Assembly (NCBI RefSeq): GCF_001940525.2
Contig: NZ_CP019437.1
Span: 3,335,501-3,399,500, forward strand
DNA: 64,000 nucleotides
Direction of reading: 5' to 3'
From: Thioclava nitratireducens
GTDB taxonomy: Bacteria; Pseudomonadota; Alphaproteobacteria; Rhodobacterales; Rhodobacteraceae
Below are positions 44,433 through 53,240 of the stretch, one piece after another; within the stretch, counting starts at the first letter, position 1; each line of letters begins with the position of its first letter. Under the pieces are notes generated by a model. The model searched no databases. It saw only the letters and a program-made list of their open reading frames with translations, and had not been told where the DNA came from. The translations under genes were made by a program, and so were the position numbers.

Positions 44433-44959
44433 TCCTCCTCGTCGTCACTCGGCCCGCCGGTGCGGATCTTCGCGGCGCCCTCGGTGATCTCCATCCCCAG
44501 CACGGTCGTCGCCTTCAGATCCTGTTCGTGGTCTGGGCGCAGCGTCTCGTAGCGGCCCGGATAGAGATGGTTCACGAAATTTCCGAGCTTTTGCAGCTTC
44601 TCCGCCGGGTCCTCCACCTTGAACGCAACACCAAAGAGCATGACCGAGCGCGTGTTCAGCGAATGATGCATGCCAGAGCGCGCCAGAACCAAACCATCGA
44701 GGATCGAGACCGTCAGACAGACCTCTGTCTCCTTTTGACTGCGCAGCGCGCGGCTCGCGGAAGAGCCATGCCAATAGACGTGATCGCCTTCGCGCCATTG
44801 CATCGTCGGCGTCACGTAGGGCTTGCCGTCCCGGACATAGCCCACATGGCACATCGGCTGCGCGTCGAGGATCGTGTTGATGCTGTCGCGGTCGAAATGG
44901 CCGCGCTCATGCAGGCGGCGCAGGCGGGAACGGTCGGTTACAGGGAGGGTCTCGGTCAT
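44303..44959 (-). CDS. PNPOx-like FMN-binding flavoprotein
   Basis: A 218-residue cytoplasmic protein of the pyridoxamine 5'-phosphate oxidase-like split-barrel superfamily. CHVGYVRDGKPYVTPTMQWREGDHVYWHGSSASRALRSQK is the classic FMN-binding beginning of the nitroimidazole-resistance/PNPOx-like family (DUF447/NimA type). These are not PdxH itself. The ATG at 44959 (MTETLPVTD) has a GAGG seven bases upstream; an ATG at 44971 is an alternative. It is divergent from a MocR regulator gene, which makes joint control likely. Its last 130 bases overlap, antisense, the end of the ClpP-like gene. Confidence 0.85.
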   Translation of the reverse strand: MTETLPVTDRSRLRRLHERGHFDRDSINTILDAQPMCHVGYVRDGKPYVTPTMQWREGDHVYWHGSSASRALRSQKETEVCLTVSILDGLVLARSGMHHSLNTRSVMLFGVAFKVEDPAEKLQKLGNFVNHLYPGRYETLRPDHEQDLKATTVLGMEITEGAAKIRTGGPSDDEEDYALPIWAGVIPIRMEVGDPIPDPRNLDGVEMPAHVRDFRYGG

Positions 44960-45017
44960 GGTCTGCCTCATGTCTGACTTGTGCCCTCAGCGATAGCGGC
45001 CTACTGGATCAGAAAAC

Positions 45018-46460
45018 ATGTCCAGTTTCGCAAAAATGCAGCAGTCCAATTTAAACACCGCCCTGTTTGGTCTTTCGCTGGATCGAAACTCCGGTCTGCC
45101 GCTGCATGCGCAACTGACCCATGTCCTGCGCGAGATGCTGCGCGCCGATCCCGCCGCAGCCGGAGAGCGCCTGCCGCCAAGCCGCGCATTGGCCGAGGAG
45201 CTGTCGGTCTCGCGCATGACAGTGACCACCGCCTATGATCAGCTGATCGCCGAGGGCTACCTGAGCACCCGCCCCGGCGGCGGCACCTATGTCGCCGAGG
45301 ACCTGCCCCATCTCGCCCCTCCTACCCCGCGAAAAGCATCAAGGGCCGCGCAAGGGGCGCCTCCGCCAGCTTGGCTGCCCTTCCAGCCCGGCCTGCCCGA
45401 TCAGGCGCTGTTCCCGCGCAGGCTTTGGGCGCGCCACCTCGAGCGCGCGTGGCGCACCCCCGATCCCACCCTTCTGGACCGGCCCGACCCGTTCGGCTGG
45501 CCGCCGCTGCGGCTGGCGATCCGCGACCACCTCGCGGCGTGGCGCGGCCTCGATTGCGCGCCGGAACAAGTGATGATTACCGGCGGCGCATGGGACGGGT
45601 TCGACCTGATCGCGCGTAGTGCGATCGCCCCCGGCGGGCTGATCGCGACCGAGGATCCCGGCTGGGCGACGATGGGCCATGTGCTGGCCTCCAGCGGCCT
45701 CAACGAGCACCCGGTGCGGATCGACGCCGAAGGGCTGGACCCGGTACATCTGCCGACCGACACCCGCGCCGTCATCATCACCCCCTCGCGCCATTTCCCG
45801 ACCGGGGCGGCGATGCCGCTCAGCCGCAGGCTGACGCTTCTTGACTGGGCGCGTGCCCATGATGCGCTGATCGTCGAGGATGATTACGACAGCGAATTCC
45901 GTTATCGCGGCCAGCCCCTGCCCGCGCTGGCGGGGCTCGACGGGCTGCAGCGCGTGATCTACATGGGCAGCTTCTCGAAACTGCTCAGCCCGGCGCTGCG
46001 GATCGGCTATATCGTGCTGCCCGAGCGGCTTGTCGGGCCGATGCGGGCGGCGATCGACGCGACGGGGCCGCGGGTTTCGATGGTACCGCAACCGGCGCTG
46101 GCGAGCTTCATGGCGAGCGGCGAATTCGCGACCCATCTTCGGCGGATGCGGCGCCATTACGCGAAACGGCAGCGCCACCTTCTGAACGCGCTGACAGGGC
46201 TCGAGGAGTATCTCCGGCTCCAGCCCGATCCGTCGGGAATGCATCTCTGCGCGGGTCTCGGCCCGGCCCTCGTGCCCGCCGGCGACCGCGCGATATCCGA
46301 GCGCGCGAAGGCGGTCGGTCTTACCCTGCGCGCTCTGTCGTCGCACGCCCGCCTGCCCGACCCGCCGCAAGGCGTCCTGCTCGGGTACGCGGGTTTCGAC
46401 GAACCGACGCTAAGCGCCGCAGCAGAGAAGCTGCGGGCACTTCTGACGTCGCTTCCATGA
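45018..46460 (+). CDS. MocR/PdxR-type regulator (GntR helix-turn-helix fused to aminotransferase fold)
   Basis: A 480-residue regulator. The N-terminal winged helix (LPLHAQLTHVLREMLRAD ... LPPSRALAEELSVSRMTVTTAYDQLIAEGYL) is GntR type. The C-terminal domain is a fold-type-I aminotransferase with ITGGAWDGFDLIARSAI, VEDDYDSEFRY and GSFSKLLSPALRIGY, whose lysine would hold PLP. MocR proteins of the PdxR group sense PLP and control vitamin B6 genes or nearby PNPOx-like genes. Here it faces such a gene across 58 bases, so that gene is the obvious candidate target. A role in B6 regulation is inferred, not shown. Confidence 0.88.
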   Translation: MSSFAKMQQSNLNTALFGLSLDRNSGLPLHAQLTHVLREMLRADPAAAGERLPPSRALAEELSVSRMTVTTAYDQLIAEGYLSTRPGGGTYVAEDLPHLAPPTPRKASRAAQGAPPPAWLPFQPGLPDQALFPRRLWARHLERAWRTPDPTLLDRPDPFGWPPLRLAIRDHLAAWRGLDCAPEQVMITGGAWDGFDLIARSAIAPGGLIATEDPGWATMGHVLASSGLNEHPVRIDAEGLDPVHLPTDTRAVIITPSRHFPTGAAMPLSRRLTLLDWARAHDALIVEDDYDSEFRYRGQPLPALAGLDGLQRVIYMGSFSKLLSPALRIGYIVLPERLVGPMRAAIDATGPRVSMVPQPALASFMASGEFATHLRRMRRHYAKRQRHLLNALTGLEEYLRLQPDPSGMHLCAGLGPALVPAGDRAISERAKAVGLTLRALSSHARLPDPPQGVLLGYAGFDEPTLSAAAEKLRALLTSLP

Positions 46461-46606
46461 CCGCCGACCTCGCAACTCACAACAGGGTGACCTTACGTCG
46501 AGAAAGCACTCGCCCTCTTGGCAAGCCCGCGCCGTTTGCCAAAACTAACGCGCGAGTAAAAAACGGGCGCGTGACTTGATCCAAGCGCACGGGAGCGGAG
46601 GACAGG

Positions 46607-48025
46607 ATGCGCGGATGGAAAGCGGTGCTCGGCGGGATTGGCCTGCTTGTCATGGCGGCTGTGATTTACGCGATCATCGTGCCTCCGGAACTGCTACGCG
46701 TCGGCGCGGGCTATAGCGCGAAGATTACCTGCTCGGCGCTGGTCCTGCAGGACCGCGACCCCGACGAGGTTCTCGAAACCGATGTGCAGGCGCCAGGCAA
46801 TCCGCTGCTGCGCGCCTTCTGGGTCAGCCCCGATCGTCGGGCGGGCCGCGTCTGGGCGGCTTTCGCCGGGATCATCGCGCCCACGACAGCGGAGCAACGC
46901 ATGGGCCTCGGTTGCGCGACCTTCCCCGACGGCGATCTGGCCGACGCCCGCGAACAGGCCGCCCCGCCCGCGCCGGGACCGAGCAAGAGCGTCGCCCTCT
47001 GGCCCGCGGGATCGAAGACCGAACTGACGGGACAAGGCCGCTTTGCCGATGTCTTGCAAAACGATGCGCTGACCGGGCCGGGGATGCGCGCGGTGGTAGT
47101 GATCAAGGACGGTCAGCTCGTGGCCGAGCGCTACGGCGATGGCTTCGATGCGAAAACACCGCTTCTGGGCTGGTCGATGACGAAGACCGTCACCGCCGCC
47201 CTTGTCGGCACCGCGATCGAGGCGGGCAAGCTGCGGATGGATCAAAGCGATCTACTGCCCGAATGGCAGGGCGACGACCGGGCGAAGATCACTGTCGCGC
47301 AGCTGATGTCGATGTCGAGCGGGCTGCATTTCAACGAGGATTACGGCGACGTCTCGGACGTGACGCGGATGCTCTACCTCGAGCCGGACATGGCGAAGTT
47401 CGCAGCGTCGCAGCCGCTCGATCATCCGCCCGGTACGCATTTCAGCTATTCCAGCGGCACTGCAGTCCTGCTGTCGCGCATCTGGCAAAACGCGGTGGGC
47501 GACACCTCCACCGCGCTCGCTTGGCCGCGCCGCAAGCTGTTCGGTCCGCTCGGGATGAACTCGGCCACGCTCGAGACCGACGCCTCCGGAACCTTCGTCG
47601 GCAGCTCCTACCTCTACGCGACCGCGCGGGACTGGGCGCGGTTCGGACAGTTTCTGCTTCAGGACGGCCAATGGGAGGGGCGGCAATTGCTGTCCGCCGC
47701 GTTCGTAAAGCGGATGCATGCGCCCGCGCCGACCGACGGGGTCTATGCACAGGGCATGATCTGGCTCGCCGGGCCGAGCGATCAGCAGAAAGCGGGCGAC
47801 GACGCGCGGTTCGGCCTACCCGCCGACACCTATTGGCTCGAGGGGCATGACGGGCAGACCGTCACCGTGATCCCCTCGGCCGATATGGTCGTGGTGCGGA
47901 TGGGGCTGACGCCGTCGGACCTGAACTACCGCCCGCAGAAGCTGGTGGCAGCATTGCTGGAGGCGGCAAAGACCACCACTCAGGCCTCGTCGAACATCCC
48001 TTCGAACAGCGCCGAAGACAGGTAA
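46607..48025 (+). CDS. Serine hydrolase, beta-lactamase / esterase class C fold
   Basis: A 472-residue protein with an N-terminal membrane helix ([19 protein letters not shown]) and a serine-beta-lactamase-like domain. SMTKT in [14 protein letters not shown] gives the S-x-x-K nucleophile and base, YSS in [12 protein letters not shown] is the Y-x-N/S motif, and a late HDGQTV supplies the H-x-G motif. Such enzymes include esterases, D-aminopeptidases and penicillin-binding homologues; the substrate is unknown. It is anchored, facing the periplasm. The 3' end overlaps convergent cysK by 46 bases. Confidence 0.8.
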   Translation: MRGWKAVLGGIGLLVMAAVIYAIIVPPELLRVGAGYSAKITCSALVLQDRDPDEVLETDVQAPGNPLLRAFWVSPDRRAGRVWAAFAGIIAPTTAEQRMGLGCATFPDGDLADAREQAAPPAPGPSKSVALWPAGSKTELTGQGRFADVLQNDALTGPGMRAVVVIKDGQLVAERYGDGFDAKTPLLGWSMTKTVTAALVGTAIEAGKLRMDQSDLLPEWQGDDRAKITVAQLMSMSSGLHFNEDYGDVSDVTRMLYLEPDMAKFAASQPLDHPPGTHFSYSSGTAVLLSRIWQNAVGDTSTALAWPRRKLFGPLGMNSATLETDASGTFVGSSYLYATARDWARFGQFLLQDGQWEGRQLLSAAFVKRMHAPAPTDGVYAQGMIWLAGPSDQQKAGDDARFGLPADTYWLEGHDGQTVTVIPSADMVVVRMGLTPSDLNYRPQKLVAALLEAAKTTTQASSNIPSNSAEDR

Positions 48026-48945
48026 CGCTCGCCCGAATCCGGCAGCACGACGACGATGGTCTTGCCCGCATTCTCCGGTTCGCGCGCAAGGCGGAGGGCT
48101 GCCGCAGCCGCCGCGCCGCAGGAGATCCCTGCCAATATGCCCTCTTCGCGCGCCAGCCGCCGGGCGGTCTCGATAGCCTCATCATTGCTGACCTGCTCGA
48201 TCCGGTCCACGAGATCCATGTCGAGCACCTTTGGCACGAAGCCTGCGCCGATGCCCTGGATCTTGTGAGGACCGGGGTGCAGCGCCTCGCCTGCGCGGGC
48301 CTGCGTCAGAACCGGGCTCGCCTCGGGCTCGACCGCGACCGAGATCAGCGGCAGACCCTTTTCCTTTTTCAGATAACGCGAGACACCAGTGATCGTGCCG
48401 CCCGTGCCGACGCCCGCGACGAAGATATCGACCACACCATCGGTATCCTCGAAGATCTCCGGACCCGTGGTCTTCTCGTGAATCTCGGGGTTCGCGGGGT
48501 TGTTGAACTGCTGCAGCAACACGTAGCGGTCGGGATCGGAGGCCGCGATCTCCTCGGCCTTGGCGATCGCCCCCTTCATGCCCTGCGCGCCTTCGGTGAG
48601 CACCAGCTTCGCGCCATAGGCCAGCAGGAGCTTGCGCCGCTCGATGCTCATCGTGTCGGGCATGGTCAGCGTGATCGGGATACCGCGCGACGCGGCGACG
48701 AAGGCCAGCGCGATCCCCGTGTTGCCCGAGGTCGGCTCGACGATCTCCTTGCCGGGGCCGAGCACGCCGCGCTCCTCCGCGTCCCAGATCATGTTCGCCC
48801 CAACGCGACACTTCACCGACCACGCCGGGTTGCGCCCTTCGATCTTGGCCAGAACGGTCGCGCCCGCGCCCTCCGTCATGCGATTGAGCCGCACCAGCGG
48901 CGTGTTTCCGATGCTGAACGAGTTATCCTCGTAAATCCGTGCCAT
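47980..48945 (-). CDS. cysK: Cysteine synthase A (O-acetylserine sulfhydrylase)
   Basis: A 321-residue PLP enzyme that makes cysteine from O-acetylserine and sulfide. [33 protein letters not shown] (PLP lysine Lys45), [27 protein letters not shown] and the late [11 protein letters not shown] are all CysK hallmarks, closer to CysK than CysM. With cysD and cysNC in this window it belongs to sulfate assimilation, although not adjacent to them. The end overlaps the convergent serine hydrolase gene by 46 bases, both reading frames remaining open. Confidence 0.94.
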   Translation of the reverse strand: MARIYEDNSFSIGNTPLVRLNRMTEGAGATVLAKIEGRNPAWSVKCRVGANMIWDAEERGVLGPGKEIVEPTSGNTGIALAFVAASRGIPITLTMPDTMSIERRKLLLAYGAKLVLTEGAQGMKGAIAKAEEIAASDPDRYVLLQQFNNPANPEIHEKTTGPEIFEDTDGVVDIFVAGVGTGGTITGVSRYLKKEKGLPLISVAVEPEASPVLTQARAGEALHPGPHKIQGIGAGFVPKVLDMDLVDRIEQVSNDEAIETARRLAREEGILAGISCGAAAAAALRLAREPENAGKTIVVVLPDSGERYLSSALFEGMFDEA

Positions 48946-49039
48946 GCGCGCGCTCCCTTTCAGCCTGCTGCCGTCCCATCAGATAACCAAAGGCAGGCGA
49001 GGGAAAGGCGAAAGCGACGCGCGCGAACGACGTACCCTT

Positions 49040-49303
49040 TCACTGGAGAGCGCGCAGAGACGTCAGGACGTCGTAATTCGGGCAATCCGTCGGGATGGCC
49101 TGCGGCCCCTCACCTTTCTCGGCCAGAACAGCGAGGCAGAATTCGGTGCGCCCGCAGGTCGCACAGGTTGTGATCATCTCGGCAAAGTCGGCTTGTGTGA
49201 GAAAGCCGTCACGCATCGCTTCGGAAATGTTCACTCCGAGACGCCGCGCCATGCCGCGCGTCACCCAGAAGTTCAGATCGACATCGCTTTGCATTCCCAT
49301 CAT
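49040..49303 (-). CDS. DUF6455-family four-cysteine protein (second of a pair)
   Basis: An 87-residue protein with CATCGRTEFC and a later DCPNY, giving C-x2-C-x5-C-x17-C, a candidate metal or Fe-S site. It resembles its upstream neighbour in this arrangement (the neighbour has C-x2-C-x5-C-x20-C and the same length class), so the two are probable paralogues. Both fit the DUF6455 family known from Rhodobacteraceae, whose function is not established. The start overlaps the stop of the neighbour by four bases (ATGA), so they form an operon. An FNR-like box lies upstream of the pair. Confidence 0.78.
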   Translation of the reverse strand: MMGMQSDVDLNFWVTRGMARRLGVNISEAMRDGFLTQADFAEMITTCATCGRTEFCLAVLAEKGEGPQAIPTDCPNYDVLTSLRALQ

Positions 49304-49593
49304 TCCACTCCTTCGGGTTCAGCCCCAATGGTCGCGCGCAGCCGCGTCATCATCAGGCGGTTTTCGCAATAGGCGGGAGGTGCTTTCGCGGGGTTCATTT
49401 GCGGATCGTGCTCGGCCAGCCAGAGCAGGCAGGCCCCGGCTTCGCGGCACTTGGTGCAGCGGATCAGCGCGTCTTTCCATGCTTCGCCGCTGAGCCGCCC
49501 GGCGGCCATCTCCATGCTGAGATCGCCGCCCATCTGCTGCGCCATGCGGTTCATCATCGACGCATGGCGATTGAGGTGCTTGGCAGCGGTCAT
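49300..49593 (-). CDS. DUF6455-family four-cysteine protein (first of a pair)
   Basis: A 97-residue protein with LIRCTKCREAGACLLWLAEH and a later AYCENRL: C-x2-C-x5-C-x20-C. The ATG at 49593 (MTAAKHLNRH) has AAGGGAGG just upstream; a further in-frame ATG at 49617 would leave that site inside the gene. A methionine-rich segment MMNRMAQQMGGDLSMEM precedes the cysteines. The FNR-like box at 49661-49674 is centred 74 bases before this start, the same distance as the ccoG box before its gene. This suggests low-oxygen control. The function is unknown. Confidence 0.78.
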   Translation of the reverse strand: MTAAKHLNRHASMMNRMAQQMGGDLSMEMAAGRLSGEAWKDALIRCTKCREAGACLLWLAEHDPQMNPAKAPPAYCENRLMMTRLRATIGAEPEGVE

Positions 49594-49660
49594 GGCAGCC
49601 TCCCTTGAAACAGTCATCCCGGTGATGGGCCGACTCTGCCGCAGGGGCCGTGATTTCGAT

Positions 49661-49674
49661 ATGATTCAGATCAA
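49661..49674. promoter_or_regulatory. FNR-like box upstream of the DUF6455 pair
   Basis: ATGATTCAGATCAA, read on the other strand TTGATCTGAATCAT: TTGAT-N4-ATCA with only the last base off the consensus TTGAT-N4-ATCAA. Its centre is 74 bases before the first DUF6455 start, the typical class II distance given a leader of about 33 bases. Confidence 0.7.
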
Positions 49675-50999
49675 GCGTCGCGTTCCGCTCTGTCGCTGTC
49701 GAGGTCATGGCCGACGTCACAGTCCAGATCGGGAGCAAAGCGCGCGGCCAGCGCCTGTGCTTCCTCCGCGATCACCGCGCGGTCGCGCCTCAAGGTCATC
49801 GCGGATTGCGAATGGGCGGCTGCGCGCAGCGCCTGATGTGCGGCGGGACGGCCGAAATGAGCGGGATGCATCTCGGCCAGAGCTTCCAGCACCTCCTGCT
49901 GGCGCAGCGCGACCTCCAGATGCCCGGCTCCGTCGCGCGCGATCGCGGCGAACGCGTCCTCGGTATACTGCTCGGGCGTCACCGCGCGCACATAGACGCG
50001 GTCGAAGACGCAATCGGGGCTCTTCGGTGGATGCCAATCGGCCAGCACCCGCACCAGACGCCCGAGAATATCGATACCGGTTCCGGGGTCGTTGATCGCC
50101 GGCGAAAGCGCGCGCGAGGCAATCTCGGCCAGCGCGATCAGGCCGAATTGCGGATCCTGGTCGAAATCGCGCGCGTGATCGATGGTGAAGGCGTCGCGCG
50201 CGGCCTCCTCGATCGCCTCGCGGGTCTCGGCGTCGCCCGGCAGCGCGTCGCATCGCACCAGATCGGATGCGCCGTGGACGAATTCGCCAGTCCGTCCGCA
50301 AAGCCAGATGTGGCAGTCATGCGTCTCGGCCACCTTTTGCAGCGCCCCCATGTCGACATGTTGCACATGGCCGGTCCGCGTCGACGTGATCCCGAATACC
50401 CCGGGGGGCGGGTCTTCCCATTCCTTGCCGCCGAGCCACGGCCGCTCGCAGCGCGCTTTCAGCGCCGTGCTCGCAGCGTCCTCGACCCGGCTGATCACAT
50501 CGCCGAGCCGTCCGAACTCGCTCAGATGCTGCACCCAGCGCAACAGCGATATCACCACCATCGCCACCACGCCGAGCGTGACGACCAGCAGGATGAATCG
50601 CCCGGAGTCGTCATAGACATCCGTCTCGAGCGCGATGATCCCGACCAGCGAAAAGACGAAAGAGCCGATGAAGCTCGCCAGCACGTTCTGGGTCACGCGG
50701 TCGGTCTGCATCAGCTTGATCGCGCGCGGCGTGGCTCCGGTCTGGGCCGAGCTGAACGCGGTGATCATGATCTGCAGCGAAAACGTCGTGACGGTCAGCA
50801 TCGCGGTGGCGATGATCTTCAGGATCGGCTCCACCGAGCCCGCGCCCATCTTGTAGCCGATATCCGCGGGTACGAGGTAGCCGAAGCCCGCCGATCCCAG
50901 CGCGGTCGCGATCCCCAGCACGCCGAAGGCCGTCACCCGCACCCAGATCTCGCGCAGGATAACCCTGAGCCGCCAGCGCAGTCGCGAAAAGATTGTCAT
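49671..50999 (-). CDS. DUF2254-family membrane protein
   Basis: A 442-residue protein with four N-terminal membrane helices (including FGVLGIATALGSAGFGYLV, IIATAMLTVTTFSLQIMITAF, VLASFIGSFVFSLVGIIAL and FILLVVTLGVVAMVVISLLRW) and a large cytoplasmic or periplasmic domain. AFSSAQTGATPRAIKLMQTDRVTQNVLASFIGSF and ALSPAINDPGTGIDILGRLV are typical of DUF2254, a family of predicted integral membrane proteins of unknown role. It is preceded by 98 bases after the M48 protease gene on the same strand. The last four bases overlap the FNR-like box before the DUF6455 pair. Confidence 0.85.
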   Translation of the reverse strand: MTIFSRLRWRLRVILREIWVRVTAFGVLGIATALGSAGFGYLVPADIGYKMGAGSVEPILKIIATAMLTVTTFSLQIMITAFSSAQTGATPRAIKLMQTDRVTQNVLASFIGSFVFSLVGIIALETDVYDDSGRFILLVVTLGVVAMVVISLLRWVQHLSEFGRLGDVISRVEDAASTALKARCERPWLGGKEWEDPPPGVFGITSTRTGHVQHVDMGALQKVAETHDCHIWLCGRTGEFVHGASDLVRCDALPGDAETREAIEEAARDAFTIDHARDFDQDPQFGLIALAEIASRALSPAINDPGTGIDILGRLVRVLADWHPPKSPDCVFDRVYVRAVTPEQYTEDAFAAIARDGAGHLEVALRQQEVLEALAEMHPAHFGRPAAHQALRAAAHSQSAMTLRRDRAVIAEEAQALAARFAPDLDCDVGHDLDSDRAERDA

Positions 51000-51097
51000 A
51001 GGTTCTTCGTCCCCGTCCCCTGTTCCCGCGTCCCGGACCCGCCTTTCCCGGCGGCCTCTCTCTCAAATCTCAAGCCCACAGACCTTGGGCGGGTTCC

Positions 51098-51844
51098 TCA
51101 GCTGCCCGCCGGGATCTTGCCCGCGCGCAGTTGGGCAACGGTATTTCGCACCACGTCGAAGCGCAGCTGGTTGGGCGGGTGAGAACCCAGCATCTTGTCG
51201 CCCGGGTCCGGCAACCGCAGGAAGAACTGCGCGCCCTTGAGCGGGTCGTAGCCCGCATCCCAAGTGATGATCGTACCGAGCCGGTCGGCCTCAAGCTCGT
51301 AATCCTTGGAATAGAGCCGCGAGCCGATTTCGGCCCCGATGCGCCGCGCGCGCTGGATCGTGAGCGGATCGGCGCCCTGTGCCTGCACCGCACGCCCCAG
51401 ATAAGCCGCCCCCACCGCCGCATCGCGTTCGCGCGCCGCGATATGGCCCGCGATGTGATGCGCGGCCTCGTGGCCGATCACGAAGGCCAGCTCGTCGGCA
51501 TTGCGCACCTCGGCGATCATCGCGAGTGTCACCCCGATCACCGGACGACCCGAACGATCCATGGTCTGGAAGGCGTTCGCGTCGAGATCAAGCCGGTCAT
51601 CGACCACGAAAAGGTAGTCGCAATTGAGGTTCCGCGTGCGCTTGCGACATTCCGCCTCGATCTGCGGCTCCATGCGCTCGCCGACATCGACCAGCCGCGT
51701 CACCGCCACCTCGGCACGCTTCTTGGCTTCGGGCGAGAGCTCGCTCTCCGGGACGGGCTGCATCGGCGCCATGGTCGGCACGCAGCCCGACAGCAGCGTC
51801 GCGGCGAGCGAGAGGGTCACGAGAAGGAAACGGGCGGAAGGCAT
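51098..51844 (-). CDS. M48-family zinc metalloprotease, lipoprotein
   Basis: A 248-residue secreted protease. The signal sequence MPSARFLLVTLSLAATLLSGC has a lipobox LLSGC (Cys21). FVIGHEAAHHIAGH contains the zinc motif HExxH, and ELEADRLG supplies the third ligand (E-x-x-x-D), both typical of M48 (HtpX/BepA-like). The C-terminal HPPNQLRFDVVRN is also characteristic. It probably works on misfolded envelope proteins. The ATG at 51844 gives the clean lipoprotein signal; an upstream start at 51967 is not supported. Confidence 0.88.
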   Translation of the reverse strand: MPSARFLLVTLSLAATLLSGCVPTMAPMQPVPESELSPEAKKRAEVAVTRLVDVGERMEPQIEAECRKRTRNLNCDYLFVVDDRLDLDANAFQTMDRSGRPVIGVTLAMIAEVRNADELAFVIGHEAAHHIAGHIAARERDAAVGAAYLGRAVQAQGADPLTIQRARRIGAEIGSRLYSKDYELEADRLGTIITWDAGYDPLKGAQFFLRLPDPGDKMLGSHPPNQLRFDVVRNTVAQLRAGKIPAGS

Positions 51845-51986
51845 CGACGGGAAAACACCCCAGAGACAGGATTTGTCCCAGCTTAACGACTTGGCCCGCA
51901 GCCGCCTAGTGTCCTCCACGTACTCTCCCGCAAGCGGCGGCGTGATTTCGCTTTTTCGGATCGGCAAGCCGCGCTAGCATGAGGTC

Positions 51987-52250
51987 ATGTTTACCATCGA
52001 ACACGAATTCGACGCGACCGTGATCACCCTTGTAGACGAAGGGGCGGATCCGCGCGATTATTTGCAGGAAGACATCACGATCAGCTCTTTCGAGGATTGC
52101 GTGGTGGTCGAACAGCTCGACGAGCAGACCGAGCAGGTGCAGACGATCACCTTCAGCCATGCCCAGCTGCGGGAGCTGGCGGCGGCGCTCAACCTGCCCG
52201 AAGGCGTCTATCGCCTGAAGCAGACCGACAGCACCGCCGAGGACGTCTGA
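51987..52250 (+). CDS. Conserved hypothetical protein, 87 residues
   Basis: An acidic 87-residue cytoplasmic protein that begins MFTIEHEFDATVITLVDEGADP and continues with a region rich in Glu, Asp and Gln (DCVVVEQLDEQTEQVQTITFSHAQLRELAAALNLPEGVYRLK). It has one central cysteine, no signal peptide and no membrane segment, and a predicted alpha/beta pattern. I do not recognise a function. It is divergent from the M48 gene over 142 bases, and convergent with the DUF167 gene, 27 bases away. Confidence 0.6.
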   Translation: MFTIEHEFDATVITLVDEGADPRDYLQEDITISSFEDCVVVEQLDEQTEQVQTITFSHAQLRELAAALNLPEGVYRLKQTDSTAEDV

Positions 52251-52277
52251 GGGGCCTGCCCGGCCCCGCGCGCCCGC

Positions 52278-52526
52278 TCAATCGAGACGGAACACCTTGT
52301 CGCGCGCGGTCTCGCCCCGGATCAGCGTCAGCCGCGACTTCGCCACACCTAGCGCCTTTGCCAGCAATTTGACGACCGCCGCATTGGCCTTGCCGTTCTC
52401 CGGAACGACCGTGACATAGGCCCGAAGCCCCTCTTCCCCGACCCGTATCTCGTTGCGCGACGCTTTTGGCGTCACGCGCAGGGCGATTTCGTTGCCAGGA
52501 ATTGCGAGGTGGCTGAGATCCGTCAT
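52278..52526 (-). CDS. DUF167 (YggU)-family protein
   Basis: An 82-residue protein. IALRVTPKASRNEIRV, LRAYVTVVPENGKANAAVVKLLAKALGVAKSRLTLIRGETARDKVFRL covers nearly the whole DUF167 domain, with the family hallmark P-x-x-GKAN and V-x-x-G-x-x-x-R-x-K. The family is of uncertain function. The ATG at 52526 (MTDLSHL) gives the normal size; the long upstream reading frame runs antisense to the nitroreductase gene. Divergent from that gene. Confidence 0.9.
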   Translation of the reverse strand: MTDLSHLAIPGNEIALRVTPKASRNEIRVGEEGLRAYVTVVPENGKANAAVVKLLAKALGVAKSRLTLIRGETARDKVFRLD

Positions 52527-52637
52527 CGTCGCGCAGCATAGGCGCTGCACGATCGCATACAAGACAGTTGCCCATGCTGCTGCGGTTGCAATCACATGCC
52601 GAGCGCCCGATATCTGGCGCAACAGACGGAGATTTTC

Positions 52638-53240
52638 ATGACTGAACTGCCCGAAGTGAACCCGGCCGAGCGCAATGACGCGGCGATAGCTTTCCTTCTG
52701 ACCCGCCGGTCGCGCCCGGCGAAAACCCTCAAGGCTCCTGCCCCCGACGAGGCCGCGCTGCGCGAGATCCTGACGGCCGCAGCGCGCACTCCCGATCACG
52801 GCAAGCTGGAGCCGTGGCGCTTCCTCACCATCACGCGCGAGGCCGCGCAGCGGCTGGGTGCCGAAGCCGAGGCGCGCGCCAAAGCACAGGGCCTTCCCGA
52901 TGAGAAGATCGCGAAGGCCGGCAAGCAGTTCCATGACAGCCAACTTTGCGTCGCGGTAGTGTCCTCGCCCAAGCAGAGCGAGAAGGTTCCGCAGGTCGAG
53001 CAACTCTATTCGGCGGGCGCGGTCTGCCTGTCGCTTCTGAACGCGGCACTCGCGGCGGGCTGGGGCGCGAACTGGCTGACCGGCTGGGCCGCGCATGACG
53101 AGGCCTTCGGGCGCGAGATGCTGGGCCTCAAGGACGGCGAAAGCGTCGCGGGCTTCATCCACTTGGGTACCGAAGGCGTGACGCCGCCCGAACGTCCCCG
53201 TCCCGACCTCGACGCGATCACCACGCGGATTTCGGAATGA
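52638..53240 (+). CDS. Nitroreductase-family flavoprotein
   Basis: A 200-residue NAD(P)H/FMN-dependent reductase. LLTRRSRPAKTLKAPAPDEAALREILTAAARTPDHGKLEPWRF covers the R-x-S-x-(R)-x-F-x-x-x-P-V and AP-(S)-x-x-N-x-QPW-type FMN-contact region. GAVCLSLLNAALAAGWGANWLTGW carries the second typical segment of the family, here of the YdjA-like subgroup. The substrate cannot be told. The start at 52638 (MTELPEVN) is chosen over an upstream in-frame ATG (52596). Its stop overlaps the EI24 gene by four bases. Confidence 0.85.
   Translation: MTELPEVNPAERNDAAIAFLLTRRSRPAKTLKAPAPDEAALREILTAAARTPDHGKLEPWRFLTITREAAQRLGAEAEARAKAQGLPDEKIAKAGKQFHDSQLCVAVVSSPKQSEKVPQVEQLYSAGAVCLSLLNAALAAGWGANWLTGWAAHDEAFGREMLGLKDGESVAGFIHLGTEGVTPPERPRPDLDAITTRISE

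Noticed and set aside
44303-44971. Pyridoxamine 5'-phosphate oxidase PdxH
   Set aside because: It has the split-barrel FMN fold but the NimA/DUF447-type beginning and lacks the PdxH C-terminal signature, so it is called PNPOx-like only.
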